A DNA stretch of 37,210 bases, from the NCBI RefSeq assembly GCF_001544455.2, contig NZ_FCOC02000035.1, positions 1-37,210 on the forward strand, written 5' to 3'. Both the position numbers and the translations under genes were made by a program. Shown in pieces: positions 1-7,382 of the stretch. How positions within the stretch are numbered: position 1 is the stretch's first letter; each line of letters starts with the position of its first letter. The DNA comes from Caballeronia sordidicola. Its GTDB lineage: Bacteria; Pseudomonadota; Gammaproteobacteria; Burkholderiales; Burkholderiaceae. The notes under the pieces are model-generated. The model was not told where the DNA came from. It was given only the letters and a program-made list of their open reading frames with translations, and made no database searches.

Positions 1-89
1 GGCCGGTGCGCGTCATAGTCGCTCTTCGGTGGCTTGCCGAAACGCCGGTTGAACTCGGCAATGAAGCAGGGCGCGTAAGGGCAATCGCA
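1..89 (-). pseudogene. transposase fragment (ISNCY-like), runs off window
   Basis: Read on the minus strand from 89 down to 1 without a stop, this encodes a peptide containing FIAEFNRRFGKPPKSDYDAH. The pattern FIA(D/E)(F/Y)NRRF.KPP....DAHR is one I know from the C-terminal half of ISNCY-type transposases that carry an integrase core. No start codon is visible on the right side, so it is a remnant or the internal part of a gene whose other end lies outside the window. It begins the mobile-element debris that continues to about 2460. Family assignment is from memory of the motif. Confidence 0.5.
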
Positions 90-123
90 TTTGCCTACCT
101 GTAATTTTCCGTCGGAGGATGCG

Positions 124-531
124 ATGAAACGCCTTTTGCTCGGTTTCGCTTTCGTAATCCCTTTATCTTCGGCGTTTGGCGCCGACGCCGCGCTGAGCGC
201 ATCGGAAATTCGACAGATTTTGCCAGGGTCGACAATCCATTGGATTCGGCACAACGGCGGCCCTAAGTCGATTAGTTTTCATGCTGACGGATCAATCGAC
301 GCGTACATCAATCCGCGCGCGCACTCCCGCTGGGAAAGCCATCGAGCGCCAGGGCATTGGACTGTCTCAGACGAGGGTAGGGTGTGTGTGACTGAAGAAT
401 GGTCGCTGGATCTAGGGGGTGAACACGTTTGGTGTTCTAAGCTTCGGCGAGATGCTGAGAGCGGAGAGCTTAGGCCCGTGCGTCGTCAAGAGACAACGGC
501 CGCATCGGAAGCCGATTCGACGTCCCACTGA
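124..531 (+). CDS. secreted DUF995-like small protein
   Basis: A protein of about 135 residues starting at ATG 124, preceded by GGAGG at about 113-117. An upstream TTG at 91 is in frame but lies before that ribosome-binding site. Residues 1-20 (MKRLLLGFAFVIPLSSAFGA) form a typical Sec signal peptide, so the mature protein should be periplasmic. The mature part contains LSASEIRQILPGSTI, a GTW-like tryptophan segment and VCVTEEW, followed by a late cysteine. This layout resembles DUF995 proteins (a small secreted beta domain of unknown role). The last 25 residues are polar and may be divergent. It stands alone among mobile debris; its function is not known. Confidence 0.6.
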   Translation: MKRLLLGFAFVIPLSSAFGADAALSASEIRQILPGSTIHWIRHNGGPKSISFHADGSIDAYINPRAHSRWESHRAPGHWTVSDEGRVCVTEEWSLDLGGEHVWCSKLRRDAESGELRPVRRQETTAASEADSTSH

Positions 532-864
532 AAAACGTTTGCCGGCTCGTTTGTACGACCTGCATTGCAGAATGAAACCCAACTGGGTAAGTACTGCCGC
601 CCGTTGCATGAGGAGGAGTGGAAGCATGTCTGCAAGGCCTCCCCGCCAAGCCACATACGTCGGCAGATGCACCTGTTTTATCCCACCTGAGTGCTGGGGA
701 GTGGTGTGGCCGAAAACCGGCCGCGGCTTGATCGTGATGTCTGCCGGCCGCTGCCAGGGGAGAGCGATGCCACTCGAAGATGGACTCCCGTCTTCGTCTG
801 GTCACATTACGTCGACAGATGCCGGTGTTATTGCCCACCGCCGGCTGGGGTTGCGCGAGTTGAA
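532..864. other. gene-less stretch between DUF995-like gene and hairpin
   Basis: I see no coding sequence I can support here. Several open frames exist on both strands, but none has a recognisable motif, a good ribosome-binding site or a plausible composition. The region sits in the mobile-element debris and is probably decayed sequence. Confidence 0.4.
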
Positions 865-893
865 GAACAGAGTCGCTTTAAGTGACTCTGTTC
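865..893 (-). terminator. hairpin 3' of the 910-1440 gene
   Basis: GAACAGAGTC (865-874) pairs perfectly with GACTCTGTTC (884-893), and the nine-base spacer can add CTT/AAG pairing. It lies 16 bases beyond the stop codon of the minus-strand gene 910-1440. The U tract after the stem is weak on the minus strand, so it is a terminator-like hairpin rather than a textbook one. Confidence 0.45.
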
Positions 894-909
894 GAACATC
901 TGCTCGAAG

Positions 910-1440
910 CTATTGCGGACGCTGCTGATATTCGAACAGAGGATAGGCCAGCACTCCAATGAGCGCCTCCGGGATCTCGATCGGTTTTGTTTGGGAGCCG
1001 TCGAACGTGTCTTCGCGGTCCCAACCGGTGATGTGGTCGCGGGCCAGGCGCAGCATGTCGACCGAATACAGCTCAAACCCGAACTCGCCGGCGACAGCAC
1101 CTTCGTGAAGCCCGTTGCCCATGTACTCGTTGATCCGGACTTGAAAGCCGCCCCATTGGCCATCATCCACATGGTCCGCGATCACCATCTCCCAGCCGAG
1201 CATTTCACACGCACGCCGGGCGCGAGCCTCTTGTCCTTCCTTGGACCAGTCGAACGAATCGGCCCAATCGACCTCGGAAAGACGCTCGCGGATCTTCAAA
1301 TTCGTTAAGGAAATCGTGGTCTGTTCGCCCTTTGAGGTAACAAATTTCGTTAACTTGCGGTGCGTTGTTACCTTGTTACCCTCGGGGGTAACAAAATTTG
1401 TTACCTGGTTGGCCTCTTTGGAGCGGTTAGCTTGTGACAT
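910..1440 (-). CDS. hypothetical protein with repeated N-terminal peptide
   Basis: An acidic protein of 176 residues that I do not recognise. Its N-terminus holds two related peptides, VTNFVTPEGNKVTT and LTKFVTSKGEQTT (about residues 12-42), encoded by the GTTACC/GGTAAC inverted-repeat cluster at 1336-1405. The rest is globular and rich in Trp and acidic residues (for example WADSFDWSKEGQEARARRA), with no signal peptide or membrane segment. The gene is antisense to, and abuts, the truncated tniB at 1436, so it may have arrived with the event that removed the 5' half of tniB. It could be cargo of a transposon or plasmid. Function unknown. The start codon may lie further inside, because the repeat region could be regulatory DNA rather than protein. 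Confidence 0.5.
   Translation of the reverse strand: MSQANRSKEANQVTNFVTPEGNKVTTHRKLTKFVTSKGEQTTISLTNLKIRERLSEVDWADSFDWSKEGQEARARRACEMLGWEMVIADHVDDGQWGGFQVRINEYMGNGLHEGAVAGEFGFELYSVDMLRLARDHITGWDREDTFDGSQTKPIEIPEALIGVLAYPLFEYQQRPQ
1336..1405. repeat. cluster of GTTACC/GGTAAC inverted repeats
   Basis: Six GTTACC/GGTAAC/GTTAAC boxes fall within 70 bases: about 1336, 1349, 1367, 1375, 1387 and 1400. The best dyad is GGTAACAAAATTTGTTACC at 1387-1405, and a second, weaker one is GGTAACAAATTTCGTTAAC at 1336-1354. The spacing and repeated symmetry look like binding sites for a dimeric DNA-binding protein or an iteron-like array. They overlap the 5' end of the gene at 910-1440. Confidence 0.55.
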
Positions 1441-1894
1441 CCTCAGACGCGTATCTCCACGGATGCTGGTTGTCGACGAGGTCCATCACCTGCTGGCGGG
1501 TAGCTATCGCGAGCAGCGTGCGGCTCTGAACCGTCTTAAATTCCTCGCGAATGACCTACAGATCAGTATGGTTATGGTCGGAACACGCGATGCTGTATTG
1601 GCGTTTCAAACCGATACTCAGATGATCAGCCGTTATACGCCATTTGAGATTCCGCGCTGGCGCGAAAGCGAAGGTCTACGACGGCTGCTCGCCGCGTTTG
1701 AACGGGTGCTTCCACTGCGCAAACCTTCGGATCTCAGTAGACGCGAGATTGTTCAGTTCGTCTTGAGTGCGACTGGAGGACTAACCGGCGAAATATCTTC
1801 GCTGCTGAACAACGCCGCGGAGCTGGCGATTCGCAACGGCGACGAATTGATCTATATGACGCACCTTGAGCATGCCTGCCGAATCACGCAGTAA
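1436..1894 (+). pseudogene. tniB: TniB-like transposition ATPase, 5' truncated
   Basis: The open frame from 1436 encodes the C-terminal half of a TniB/TnsC-type AAA+ protein, the ATPase that helps choose and activate the target in Tn5053/Tn7-like transposition. The Walker B segment MLVVDEVHH and the following REQRAALNRLKFLANDLQI and GTRDAVLAF segments are clear. The Walker A half is missing: upstream, the frame runs into sequence antisense to the unrelated gene 910-1440. A TniB is normally about 300 residues; about 152 remain. It cannot bind ATP normally and is best called a pseudogene. It overlaps tniQ by 23 bases, as in intact tniABQ operons. Confidence 0.8.
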
Positions 1895-2399
1895 CTCGGG
1901 TCTCTGGCCGGTCGCTCCAAGGCCCTTCTATGAAGAGGCTTTCGGGAGCTGGCTTGGCAGGGTGGCGGCACGCTATCAGGTCAGCGTTGGGGCGCTTTGG
2001 GAAATCAGCGTTTCAGAAGAGATGCCCGTGCTGGGAAGCGCAGGATGGATACTCTTCCCGACAATATCGCCTTTTACACTGCAGCAATTCGCGACGCTCG
2101 CGCGTCTTGATGTTGCCAGGTTGAGCCACATACAGACGCCGCCAGCATGGCTTGCCGACCGTCGCTGCATGCCTTACTGCTTTAGATGCTTCGTGCTAAA
2201 TGATGCAGATGTGTCGGCTCCCCGTTGGAAACGCGAGTGGCTTGATCCAACAGTTGAATTCTGCAGCGTACACCACAAGCTGTTGGAAACGGTTCCGGCG
2301 TCCGTGTTCAGGGTATCAAAGCATTTCGATGCTGCGCATCGGGCGATCAGCCGCTACCGCGAGAGACGCTTGTTTGCGGATACCGGTCGGCGGCGCTAG
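1872..2399 (+). pseudogene. tniQ: TniQ family protein, C-terminally truncated
   Basis: Starting at ATG 1872 inside the end of tniB, this encodes about 175 residues of a TniQ/TnsD-type zinc-binding protein, which guides target selection with TniB. The N-terminal PRPFYEEAFGSWLGRVA segment and the paired zinc motifs YCFRC and EFCSVHH are diagnostic. Family members are usually 300-400 residues. Here the frame ends in RRR and a stop exactly where the short CGCTAGCA.AATTAATG repeats begin, so the 3' part was lost by insertion or recombination. No tniA is present. Confidence 0.75.
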
Positions 2400-2452
2400 C
2401 AGAATTAATGGACCGCATTAGCGCTCCTATGAACACCGCTAGCAAAATTAAT
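2393..2452. repeat. two direct repeats at the tniQ break, possible transposon end
   Basis: CGCTAGCAGAATTAATG (about 2394-2410) and CGCTAGCAAAATTAATG (about 2437-2453) differ at one base and lie in the same orientation. The first overlaps the stop codon of truncated tniQ. Arrays of short, similar repeats near the tip are normal in Tn7/Tn5053-like ends, where the transposase binds, so this may be one end of a related element that cut tniQ. I cannot identify the element. Confidence 0.45.
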
Positions 2453-2564
2453 GATCTCCAACACCATTTGCACCGCTGCGTATCTGATTCGATTTCACGC
2501 GTCAGTAAGCTGTCCAAAACGGGCACATTGCCCTCTTTCAGGTGAAGTCAAAGCATGAACACGT

Positions 2565-2585
2565 TGGTCAACACGGTGTTGACCA
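2565..2585. promoter_or_regulatory. perfect 10-bp inverted repeat in gene-less stretch
   Basis: TGGTCAACAC and GTGTTGACCA flank a single G and form a perfect dyad. It lies in the 320-base stretch 2400-2723, which otherwise holds no gene I can support. The close spacing fits an operator better than a terminator. No adjacent gene clearly uses it; the nearest is the 3' end of the GntR gene. Confidence 0.35.
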
Positions 2586-2723
2586 TAGAACCGTTGCAAC
2601 GCGTAACGCTTCGATCGTTACGGCTCGTTGTGCGTTCTCCTGCAATCTGGTCAAGCACCGTTTCACGGCTGAAATACGTCATCGCGTCGAGCGGGAGCAA
2701 TCGGCCCAGTCTAAGCTGCGTCC

Positions 2724-3428
2724 CTATCCGGCAGCCAAAACCTCTCGCTTTTCGATGGTTTTGATCAGAAAGTCGAACGACATCCGGATATCTTTTTCCA
2801 TCGCCTTGCGCGCAGCCGATGCGTTGTGCGCTTCCAGCGCGTCCACGACGACATGATGCAAGTCCGTGCCCGCCGTGTTATAGGGCACCTTTTCATCACG
2901 TTCGACTTCTTCGGTGATGACCCGCATGTAAGGCCCGCACTGCAACCAGACCGTTTCGATGAGTGGGGGAAGCACCGTCGAGCCGGATGCACGATAGATC
3001 AGGAAGTGGAACTCCTGGTTCTTGACAAGACTTTCATGAATGCCATCGTGTTTGATGGCAAGTTCATGCTCCGAAATCAGGCGGCGTAGGCGGCGCACCG
3101 CCGGTTCATCGATATGCTTTGCGGCCATTTCAGTTGCCAGACCTTCCAGCGCAATGCGTGCATCGCACAGATCGCGCAGATGCTTCTTGCTGATCTCGGG
3201 AACCTGAATGGTTCCGTTCGGCAGTGCGACCAGACCGTTCTCCACCACGAGCTGACGCAACGCTTCACGCACCGGCATGGCGCTGGAACCGAAGGCTTCG
3301 GCCAGCGTCGCGACCGTAAGCTGACGGCCAGGCTCGAAGCGACCCTGCATCAGCGACGCGCGCAGTTGCGCATAGATCGACTCCTGCATGGTGGATCGTT
3401 TCACGACGCGCGTGAAGTGCTCGGTCAT
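2724..3428 (-). CDS. GntR/FadR-type (FCD) transcriptional regulator
   Basis: A 234-residue regulator. Residues about 12-80 form a GntR winged helix (ESIYAQLRASLMQGRFEPG, then VREALRQLVVENGLV). Residues about 85-220 form an FCD all-helical ligand domain, with the acidic and histidine residues that usually bind a metal and a carboxylate (DARIALEGLA, FHFLIYRASG, DLHHVVVDALEAHN). FCD regulators usually sense organic acids. The gene diverges from the porin and has a TGATCA-rich dyad just upstream (3438-3453), matching dyads at the porin, the divergent catabolic promoters and the MFS gene, so it is the likely local regulator of the whole island. No strong ribosome-binding site is visible at 3428; a second ATG lies 13 codons in. 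Confidence 0.9.
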   Translation of the reverse strand: MTEHFTRVVKRSTMQESIYAQLRASLMQGRFEPGRQLTVATLAEAFGSSAMPVREALRQLVVENGLVALPNGTIQVPEISKKHLRDLCDARIALEGLATEMAAKHIDEPAVRRLRRLISEHELAIKHDGIHESLVKNQEFHFLIYRASGSTVLPPLIETVWLQCGPYMRVITEEVERDEKVPYNTAGTDLHHVVVDALEAHNASAARKAMEKDIRMSFDFLIKTIEKREVLAAG

Positions 3429-3437
3429 GGTGTTGTG

Positions 3438-3453
3438 TGATCAATCGATCATT
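3438..3453. promoter_or_regulatory. putative GntR operator, autoregulatory
   Basis: TGATCAATCGATCATT lies ten bases upstream of the GntR start codon. It is the least well conserved of five related dyads in the island and would allow autoregulation. Confidence 0.55.
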
Positions 3454-3550
3454 TCTGTTGGTTGGCGCGATTATGGTACCAGTTCTCGGTGCACGGCGGA
3501 ATGCGCCGATAAGCCAATTGAATCGCTGTTGTGAAGCTGAACTTCGCTGC

Positions 3551-3613
3551 TTGACAAGAAATTTTGGCACCAGAAAAATCTGCTCAATCATTTGATTATT
3601 TGATCAATTGATG
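3551..3613 (+). promoter_or_regulatory. porin promoter with overlapping GntR operator
   Basis: TTGACA at 3551-3556 is followed after 17 bases by AAAAAT (3574-3579), a plausible sigma-70 promoter. The operator copy ATCATTTGATTATTTGATCA, followed by ATTGAT, covers about 3587-3612 and would overlap the start of transcription. The same 20-base string occurs at the MFS gene (12823-12842), also just downstream of a TTGACA box. Confidence 0.6.
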
Positions 3614-3683
3614 GAGCGCCGCCAGAGCCCAGTTGTGATGGTGCGCGTTTGACCCACAACCCATCGTTCACACTCCTGGCCCT

Positions 3684-4817
3684 ATGATCATAACCACTAC
3701 TTCAAGAACTCCATCGCCCCGTCCCGCATGGCTCGCGGCGCTTGCGGTCTTCGGCTCATGCGCCGCGCTCTGCGTGCCGATGCAGGCGCGCGCGCAAAGC
3801 TCGGTTACGTTGTACGGGATCGTCGATGCCGGCGTTGCCTATGTCAGCAACGTCGGCGGGAAGACGGACTGGATGGCGACCAACTCGGTGATGCAGGCCA
3901 ATCGGCTTGGCTTTCGGGGGGTCGAGGATCTGGGCGGCGGCACGAGCGCCATCTTCGTGCTGGAGAACGGCTATAGCACGACCACCGGCGCATTGGGGCA
4001 GGGCGGCAAGCTGTTCGGCCGCCAGGCCTACGTCGGGCTGAGGGACAAGCGCTGGGGCACACTGACCTTCGGTAATCAGTATGACTTCATGGGTCTGACG
4101 CTCGGCATGTATGAAACGTCGACGTGGTTCCTCGGACAGTTCTCGGATCACCCGTTCGCCAATGACCGTGCGAACGCGCAGCGTGTGCCGAATTCGGTTC
4201 AGTATCTGACGCCGGTGTGGAGCGGACTTCAGTTCGGCGCACAGTACGGTTTCTCCAACCTCGCGGGCGACATCAACGGCAATGGCCGCTCTTACAGCTA
4301 TTCGGCGAGCTACACGGCAGGCGCCTGGAACATTGCGGCGGCTTATACGGAAGTGGCCGGCACGTCCTCGCTGCTGGATATATCGTCGATTTACGGGCAG
4401 CCGACGGGCCGCACGGTGCTGGGCGGAAGCTATTTGCGAACGTTGGGCGTGGCGACGAGCTATCGCTTCGAGAAGACCTTCGTCTATGCGATGTACACGC
4501 AGTCGCTATACGCGGGCATTCGTAGCGCAGGCGTGGAGAATGCGCTGTTTCGCAACGGACAACTTGGCGTGACGTATTCCTTCACGCCTTCGCTGACCGC
4601 AGCCACCGGCTACACGCTTACGACGCTCGGCTCCACGCGATTCAATCAGTTGAGCACGACGCTCGACTACGCGCTGTCCAAGCGCACCGACGTATATGCG
4701 ATGGTGCTTGCTGAGCATATGCAGGGACATGACGCTCGCGCCTCGATCATCGGTATTGGCACATCGTCGAGCCCGAATCAGATCGTCGGGGATGTCGGCA
4801 TTCGTCATCGCTTCTGA
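3684..4817 (+). CDS. outer-membrane trimeric porin (Burkholderia OmpC-like)
   Basis: A 377-residue general porin. A signal peptide ends near MQARA (about residues 32-36), and the mature protein starts QSSVTLYGIVDAGV, the classic first strand of betaproteobacterial 16-strand porins. Other marks are NRLGFRGVEDLGGG, FGRQAYVGL, the L3-type region and the C-terminal VGIRHRF ending in phenylalanine, which the Bam complex recognises. It sits opposite the GntR gene with its own promoter and operator, so it is probably the substrate-entry pore of the catabolic island. The ATG at 3684 has a weak ribosome-binding site, but the long basic N-terminus is common in this family. Confidence 0.9.
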   Translation: MIITTTSRTPSPRPAWLAALAVFGSCAALCVPMQARAQSSVTLYGIVDAGVAYVSNVGGKTDWMATNSVMQANRLGFRGVEDLGGGTSAIFVLENGYSTTTGALGQGGKLFGRQAYVGLRDKRWGTLTFGNQYDFMGLTLGMYETSTWFLGQFSDHPFANDRANAQRVPNSVQYLTPVWSGLQFGAQYGFSNLAGDINGNGRSYSYSASYTAGAWNIAAAYTEVAGTSSLLDISSIYGQPTGRTVLGGSYLRTLGVATSYRFEKTFVYAMYTQSLYAGIRSAGVENALFRNGQLGVTYSFTPSLTAATGYTLTTLGSTRFNQLSTTLDYALSKRTDVYAMVLAEHMQGHDARASIIGIGTSSSPNQIVGDVGIRHRF

Positions 4818-4836
4818 GAGATTGCAATACAAGCAC

Positions 4837-4867
4837 AAAAAAGGCCGATTGATTATCGGCCTTTTTA
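4837..4867. terminator. bidirectional intrinsic terminator
   Basis: GGCCGAT pairs with ATCGGCC, flanked by an A run on the left and a T run on the right. It can stop both the porin transcript and the converging minus-strand catabolic operon that ends at 4891. Confidence 0.85.
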
Positions 4868-4890
4868 TTTAGTACTACATTTAATATATC

Positions 4891-6054
4891 TCAGAGCTTA
4901 TCGAAGAATGTGTGCAGGCGCTGCATCGCCTCGACGATTCGCTCCTTCGATTCCGAGCCGAAGCACACGCGCAGATGGCCTTCGCCCGCTGCCCCATAGA
5001 AGCTGCCTGCTTCCACGACGACCCGCGCTTCGTTGAGGATTCGGTCCGCGCATTCCTGAGCCGACAAACCTGTCGCGCTGATATCCGGAAATGCGTAAAT
5101 CGTGCCTTCCGGCGACGTGCACTTCACATTGCGCATGGCATTGAGACTCTCCACGACGATCGCGCGCTTCTGCGCATCTTCACCGACCAGCCGTTCGAGC
5201 ATCGCGCGGTCGCCGCTCACGGCTGCCAGCGCGCCGGCCTGAATGAACGTGTTGACGTGCGTGACATCGTTGGCGGTGATCTTGATCAAGGCGGGCATCG
5301 CGTCGGCTGGAGCGGTCATGAAACCGACGCGCCAGCCGTCCATCGCGTGCGACTTGGTGAAGGCGAACATCGAGAGCGTGCGCTCTTTCATGCCCGGCAA
5401 CGAACCGATGCTTACATGACGCGCATCGTCGTAGACGATCTCTTCGTAAACTTCATCGGAAAGCACCGCGAGATCGTGGCGAATCGCGATATCCGCGAGC
5501 GCGCTCAGTTCGTCGCGGGTGTAGACGCGACCGGTCGGATTGGCCGGATTGACGATCACAATCGCGCGAGTCTTCGGCGTGATGGCGCGCTCGATCGCAG
5601 CGGGGTCGATTGAAAAATTCTTTCGATCCAGATCGACGATCACCGGTTTGCCGCCGGCCATTTCGATCTTGCCGATGTGCTGCGGATAGTACGGCGCCAG
5701 CAGAATGACTTCGTCGCCCTGATCGATGAGCGCGAAGAACGCCGCAAACGAAGCATGCGTGAGGCCGTTCGTTACGAGAACATCGTTTTCGGTCACGTCG
5801 AGCTTGTTGCGCGTGCGCAGCTTCTCGGCAAGTGCCTGCCGCAGCGCGGGCAAGCCGCGCATGTCGCTGTAGTGAACGTCGCCGCGCAGCAGTGCGTCGA
5901 TGGTGGCTTGCTTGATGGGCATCGGCGTGTCCGCGTGCGGGCAGCCGAGTTCGAGGTGAATCACATCGGACGTGTCGCCGGGCAGGTTACGAGCTTTTTC
6001 GTACATGCCGTACGACTTCTTCGATGTTTCGGTGATGCGTTTGGCGAGTTTCAT
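4891..6054 (-). CDS. PLP-dependent aminotransferase, class I/II
   Basis: A 387-residue fold-type I aminotransferase. Visible marks are the NPANPTGR segment (169-176), D200-x-x-Y203 for PLP contacts, the Schiff-base lysine K234 in FTKSHAMDGWRVGF, and a late RVCFG arginine for the carboxylate. It should move an amino group between an amino acid and a keto acid. It is the last gene of the minus-strand operon, 81 bases after the dienelactone-hydrolase gene, and converges on the porin. Substrate unknown; in this context it may handle an amino group released from, or attached to, the growth substrate. Confidence 0.9.
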   Translation of the reverse strand: MKLAKRITETSKKSYGMYEKARNLPGDTSDVIHLELGCPHADTPMPIKQATIDALLRGDVHYSDMRGLPALRQALAEKLRTRNKLDVTENDVLVTNGLTHASFAAFFALIDQGDEVILLAPYYPQHIGKIEMAGGKPVIVDLDRKNFSIDPAAIERAITPKTRAIVIVNPANPTGRVYTRDELSALADIAIRHDLAVLSDEVYEEIVYDDARHVSIGSLPGMKERTLSMFAFTKSHAMDGWRVGFMTAPADAMPALIKITANDVTHVNTFIQAGALAAVSGDRAMLERLVGEDAQKRAIVVESLNAMRNVKCTSPEGTIYAFPDISATGLSAQECADRILNEARVVVEAGSFYGAAGEGHLRVCFGSESKERIVEAMQRLHTFFDKL

Positions 6055-6135
6055 GGCGTTGGCTTTAACAGTGTCATGGCCCGTGTCGCGAACAACGCGG
6101 GCCGTTCGAAAGCGATGGTGAATGCGGCGTGCGGA

Positions 6136-7371
6136 TCAGACGGGCCTGCCTTCACTCGATGCCCAGTTGCGCATGAGCGTGTTGCTCGGCACGCTCTCGT
6201 CGATCATCTTCTTTGCCGTTTCGATTCCGGCGACGGGCAAGCCCTTCGGATCCAGCACGCCGATCTGAACGAGCACGGAGGCCTGATCCCAGTAGATATG
6301 CTCGTTGTAGAGCTTGTCGCCGCGAAAGCAGACCACCGCCAGCATCGGAATCTCGAAGTACTTTCCGGTGGGCGCGAGTCCCGGCAGCAGCCAGTCGATC
6401 TCGCGGTCGTGTGTCGCGCAGAACACGAATTCATCGACGATACGATCCGAGCCGATGGTCCGCGACACCGGAATGAGGCGCGTGTCCGCGGGGTTCGCAT
6501 CGACGAAGTGGTACTTGTAGAAGCGCTTGAGCTGGTCGTGTCCGACGCCGCCCGTCATCGTGGGAACATGATTGACGTAGGGATCGGCAACCATGGTGGG
6601 CATGACGGCATCGACATCGCGGGTGGCGAATTCGTAATAGCAGTGACGCTCCCACAGCGCGTTCAGGTCGTGGACCGGACCCATGACCTTGCGCAACAGC
6701 GCAAGCGACCGCGAGTAGGCCATCGTGGTTGCAGGCTTGTCGAAGTGCGCGCGCCCTGGCGATGCAAAGGCGTGATCGCATCCCGGATACACGTATTGTT
6801 CGACGCCAGGATTGTTCGCCAGCGCACGCATGATCGCTTCGCGCGCGTCGAGCGGACAGAATGCATCGTCGCCGGCGAAGTGAAAGACCATCGGACACTG
6901 AACGGCGGGCACCTCGTCGAGGAAGGCATCGAGTCCGACGCCGTAGTAACTCACCGCACAGTCGATCTGCGTGCGCGCGGCGGCGAGCATCGCGAGCTTG
7001 CCGCCGAGGCAATAGCCGAGCGCGCCGATCTTGCCCGCATGTTCCGGCTGCATGCGCATGGCATCGAGCGTGGATTCGATATCGCGCACGGCGAGGTCGA
7101 TATCCATGCGCCCGTTGAAGCCCAGCGCTTTCGCGAAGTCTTCCTCTTCGTAGCCGAGCACCACGCCCGGCTCCATGCGCCAGAAGAGATCCGGCACGAG
7201 CACGACATAGCCTTCTTCCGCAAAGCGATCCGCCATGCTTTTCATGTACGCGTTGATGCCGAAAATCTCTTGCAGCAAGACGAGCCCAGGTCCGGAGCCT
7301 TGCGCGGGAACGGCTTTGTATGCCGCGAAACTCCGACCATCATGGCTCTTGATTTCGATCATTTGACTCAT
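6136..7371 (-). CDS. dienelactone hydrolase fused to a SnoaL/NTF2-like domain
   Basis: A protein of 411 residues from ATG 7371, chosen because GGGGA lies six bases upstream; an ATG at 7386 overlaps the SDR stop codon. Residues about 5-230 are a dienelactone hydrolase with an intact triad: C121 in GYCLGG, D168/D169 in GDDAF and H200 in CDHAFASPG, plus E36. Residues about 240-405 resemble an NTF2/SnoaL alpha+beta barrel (WERHCYYEFATRDVDAVM, HVPTMTGGVG). The hydrolase normally opens enol-lactones in ring-cleavage pathways; the second domain may bind or isomerise a product. It lies in a tight operon with the SDR upstream. Confidence 0.85.
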   Translation of the reverse strand: MSQMIEIKSHDGRSFAAYKAVPAQGSGPGLVLLQEIFGINAYMKSMADRFAEEGYVVLVPDLFWRMEPGVVLGYEEEDFAKALGFNGRMDIDLAVRDIESTLDAMRMQPEHAGKIGALGYCLGGKLAMLAAARTQIDCAVSYYGVGLDAFLDEVPAVQCPMVFHFAGDDAFCPLDAREAIMRALANNPGVEQYVYPGCDHAFASPGRAHFDKPATTMAYSRSLALLRKVMGPVHDLNALWERHCYYEFATRDVDAVMPTMVADPYVNHVPTMTGGVGHDQLKRFYKYHFVDANPADTRLIPVSRTIGSDRIVDEFVFCATHDREIDWLLPGLAPTGKYFEIPMLAVVCFRGDKLYNEHIYWDQASVLVQIGVLDPKGLPVAGIETAKKMIDESVPSNTLMRNWASSEGRPV

Positions 7372-7382
7372 GCGTTCCCCGC

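Noticed and set aside
1336..1405. CRISPR-like repeats
   Set aside because: The boxes are only 6-8 bases, unevenly spaced and in both directions, with no spacers or cas genes; they look like protein-binding sites.
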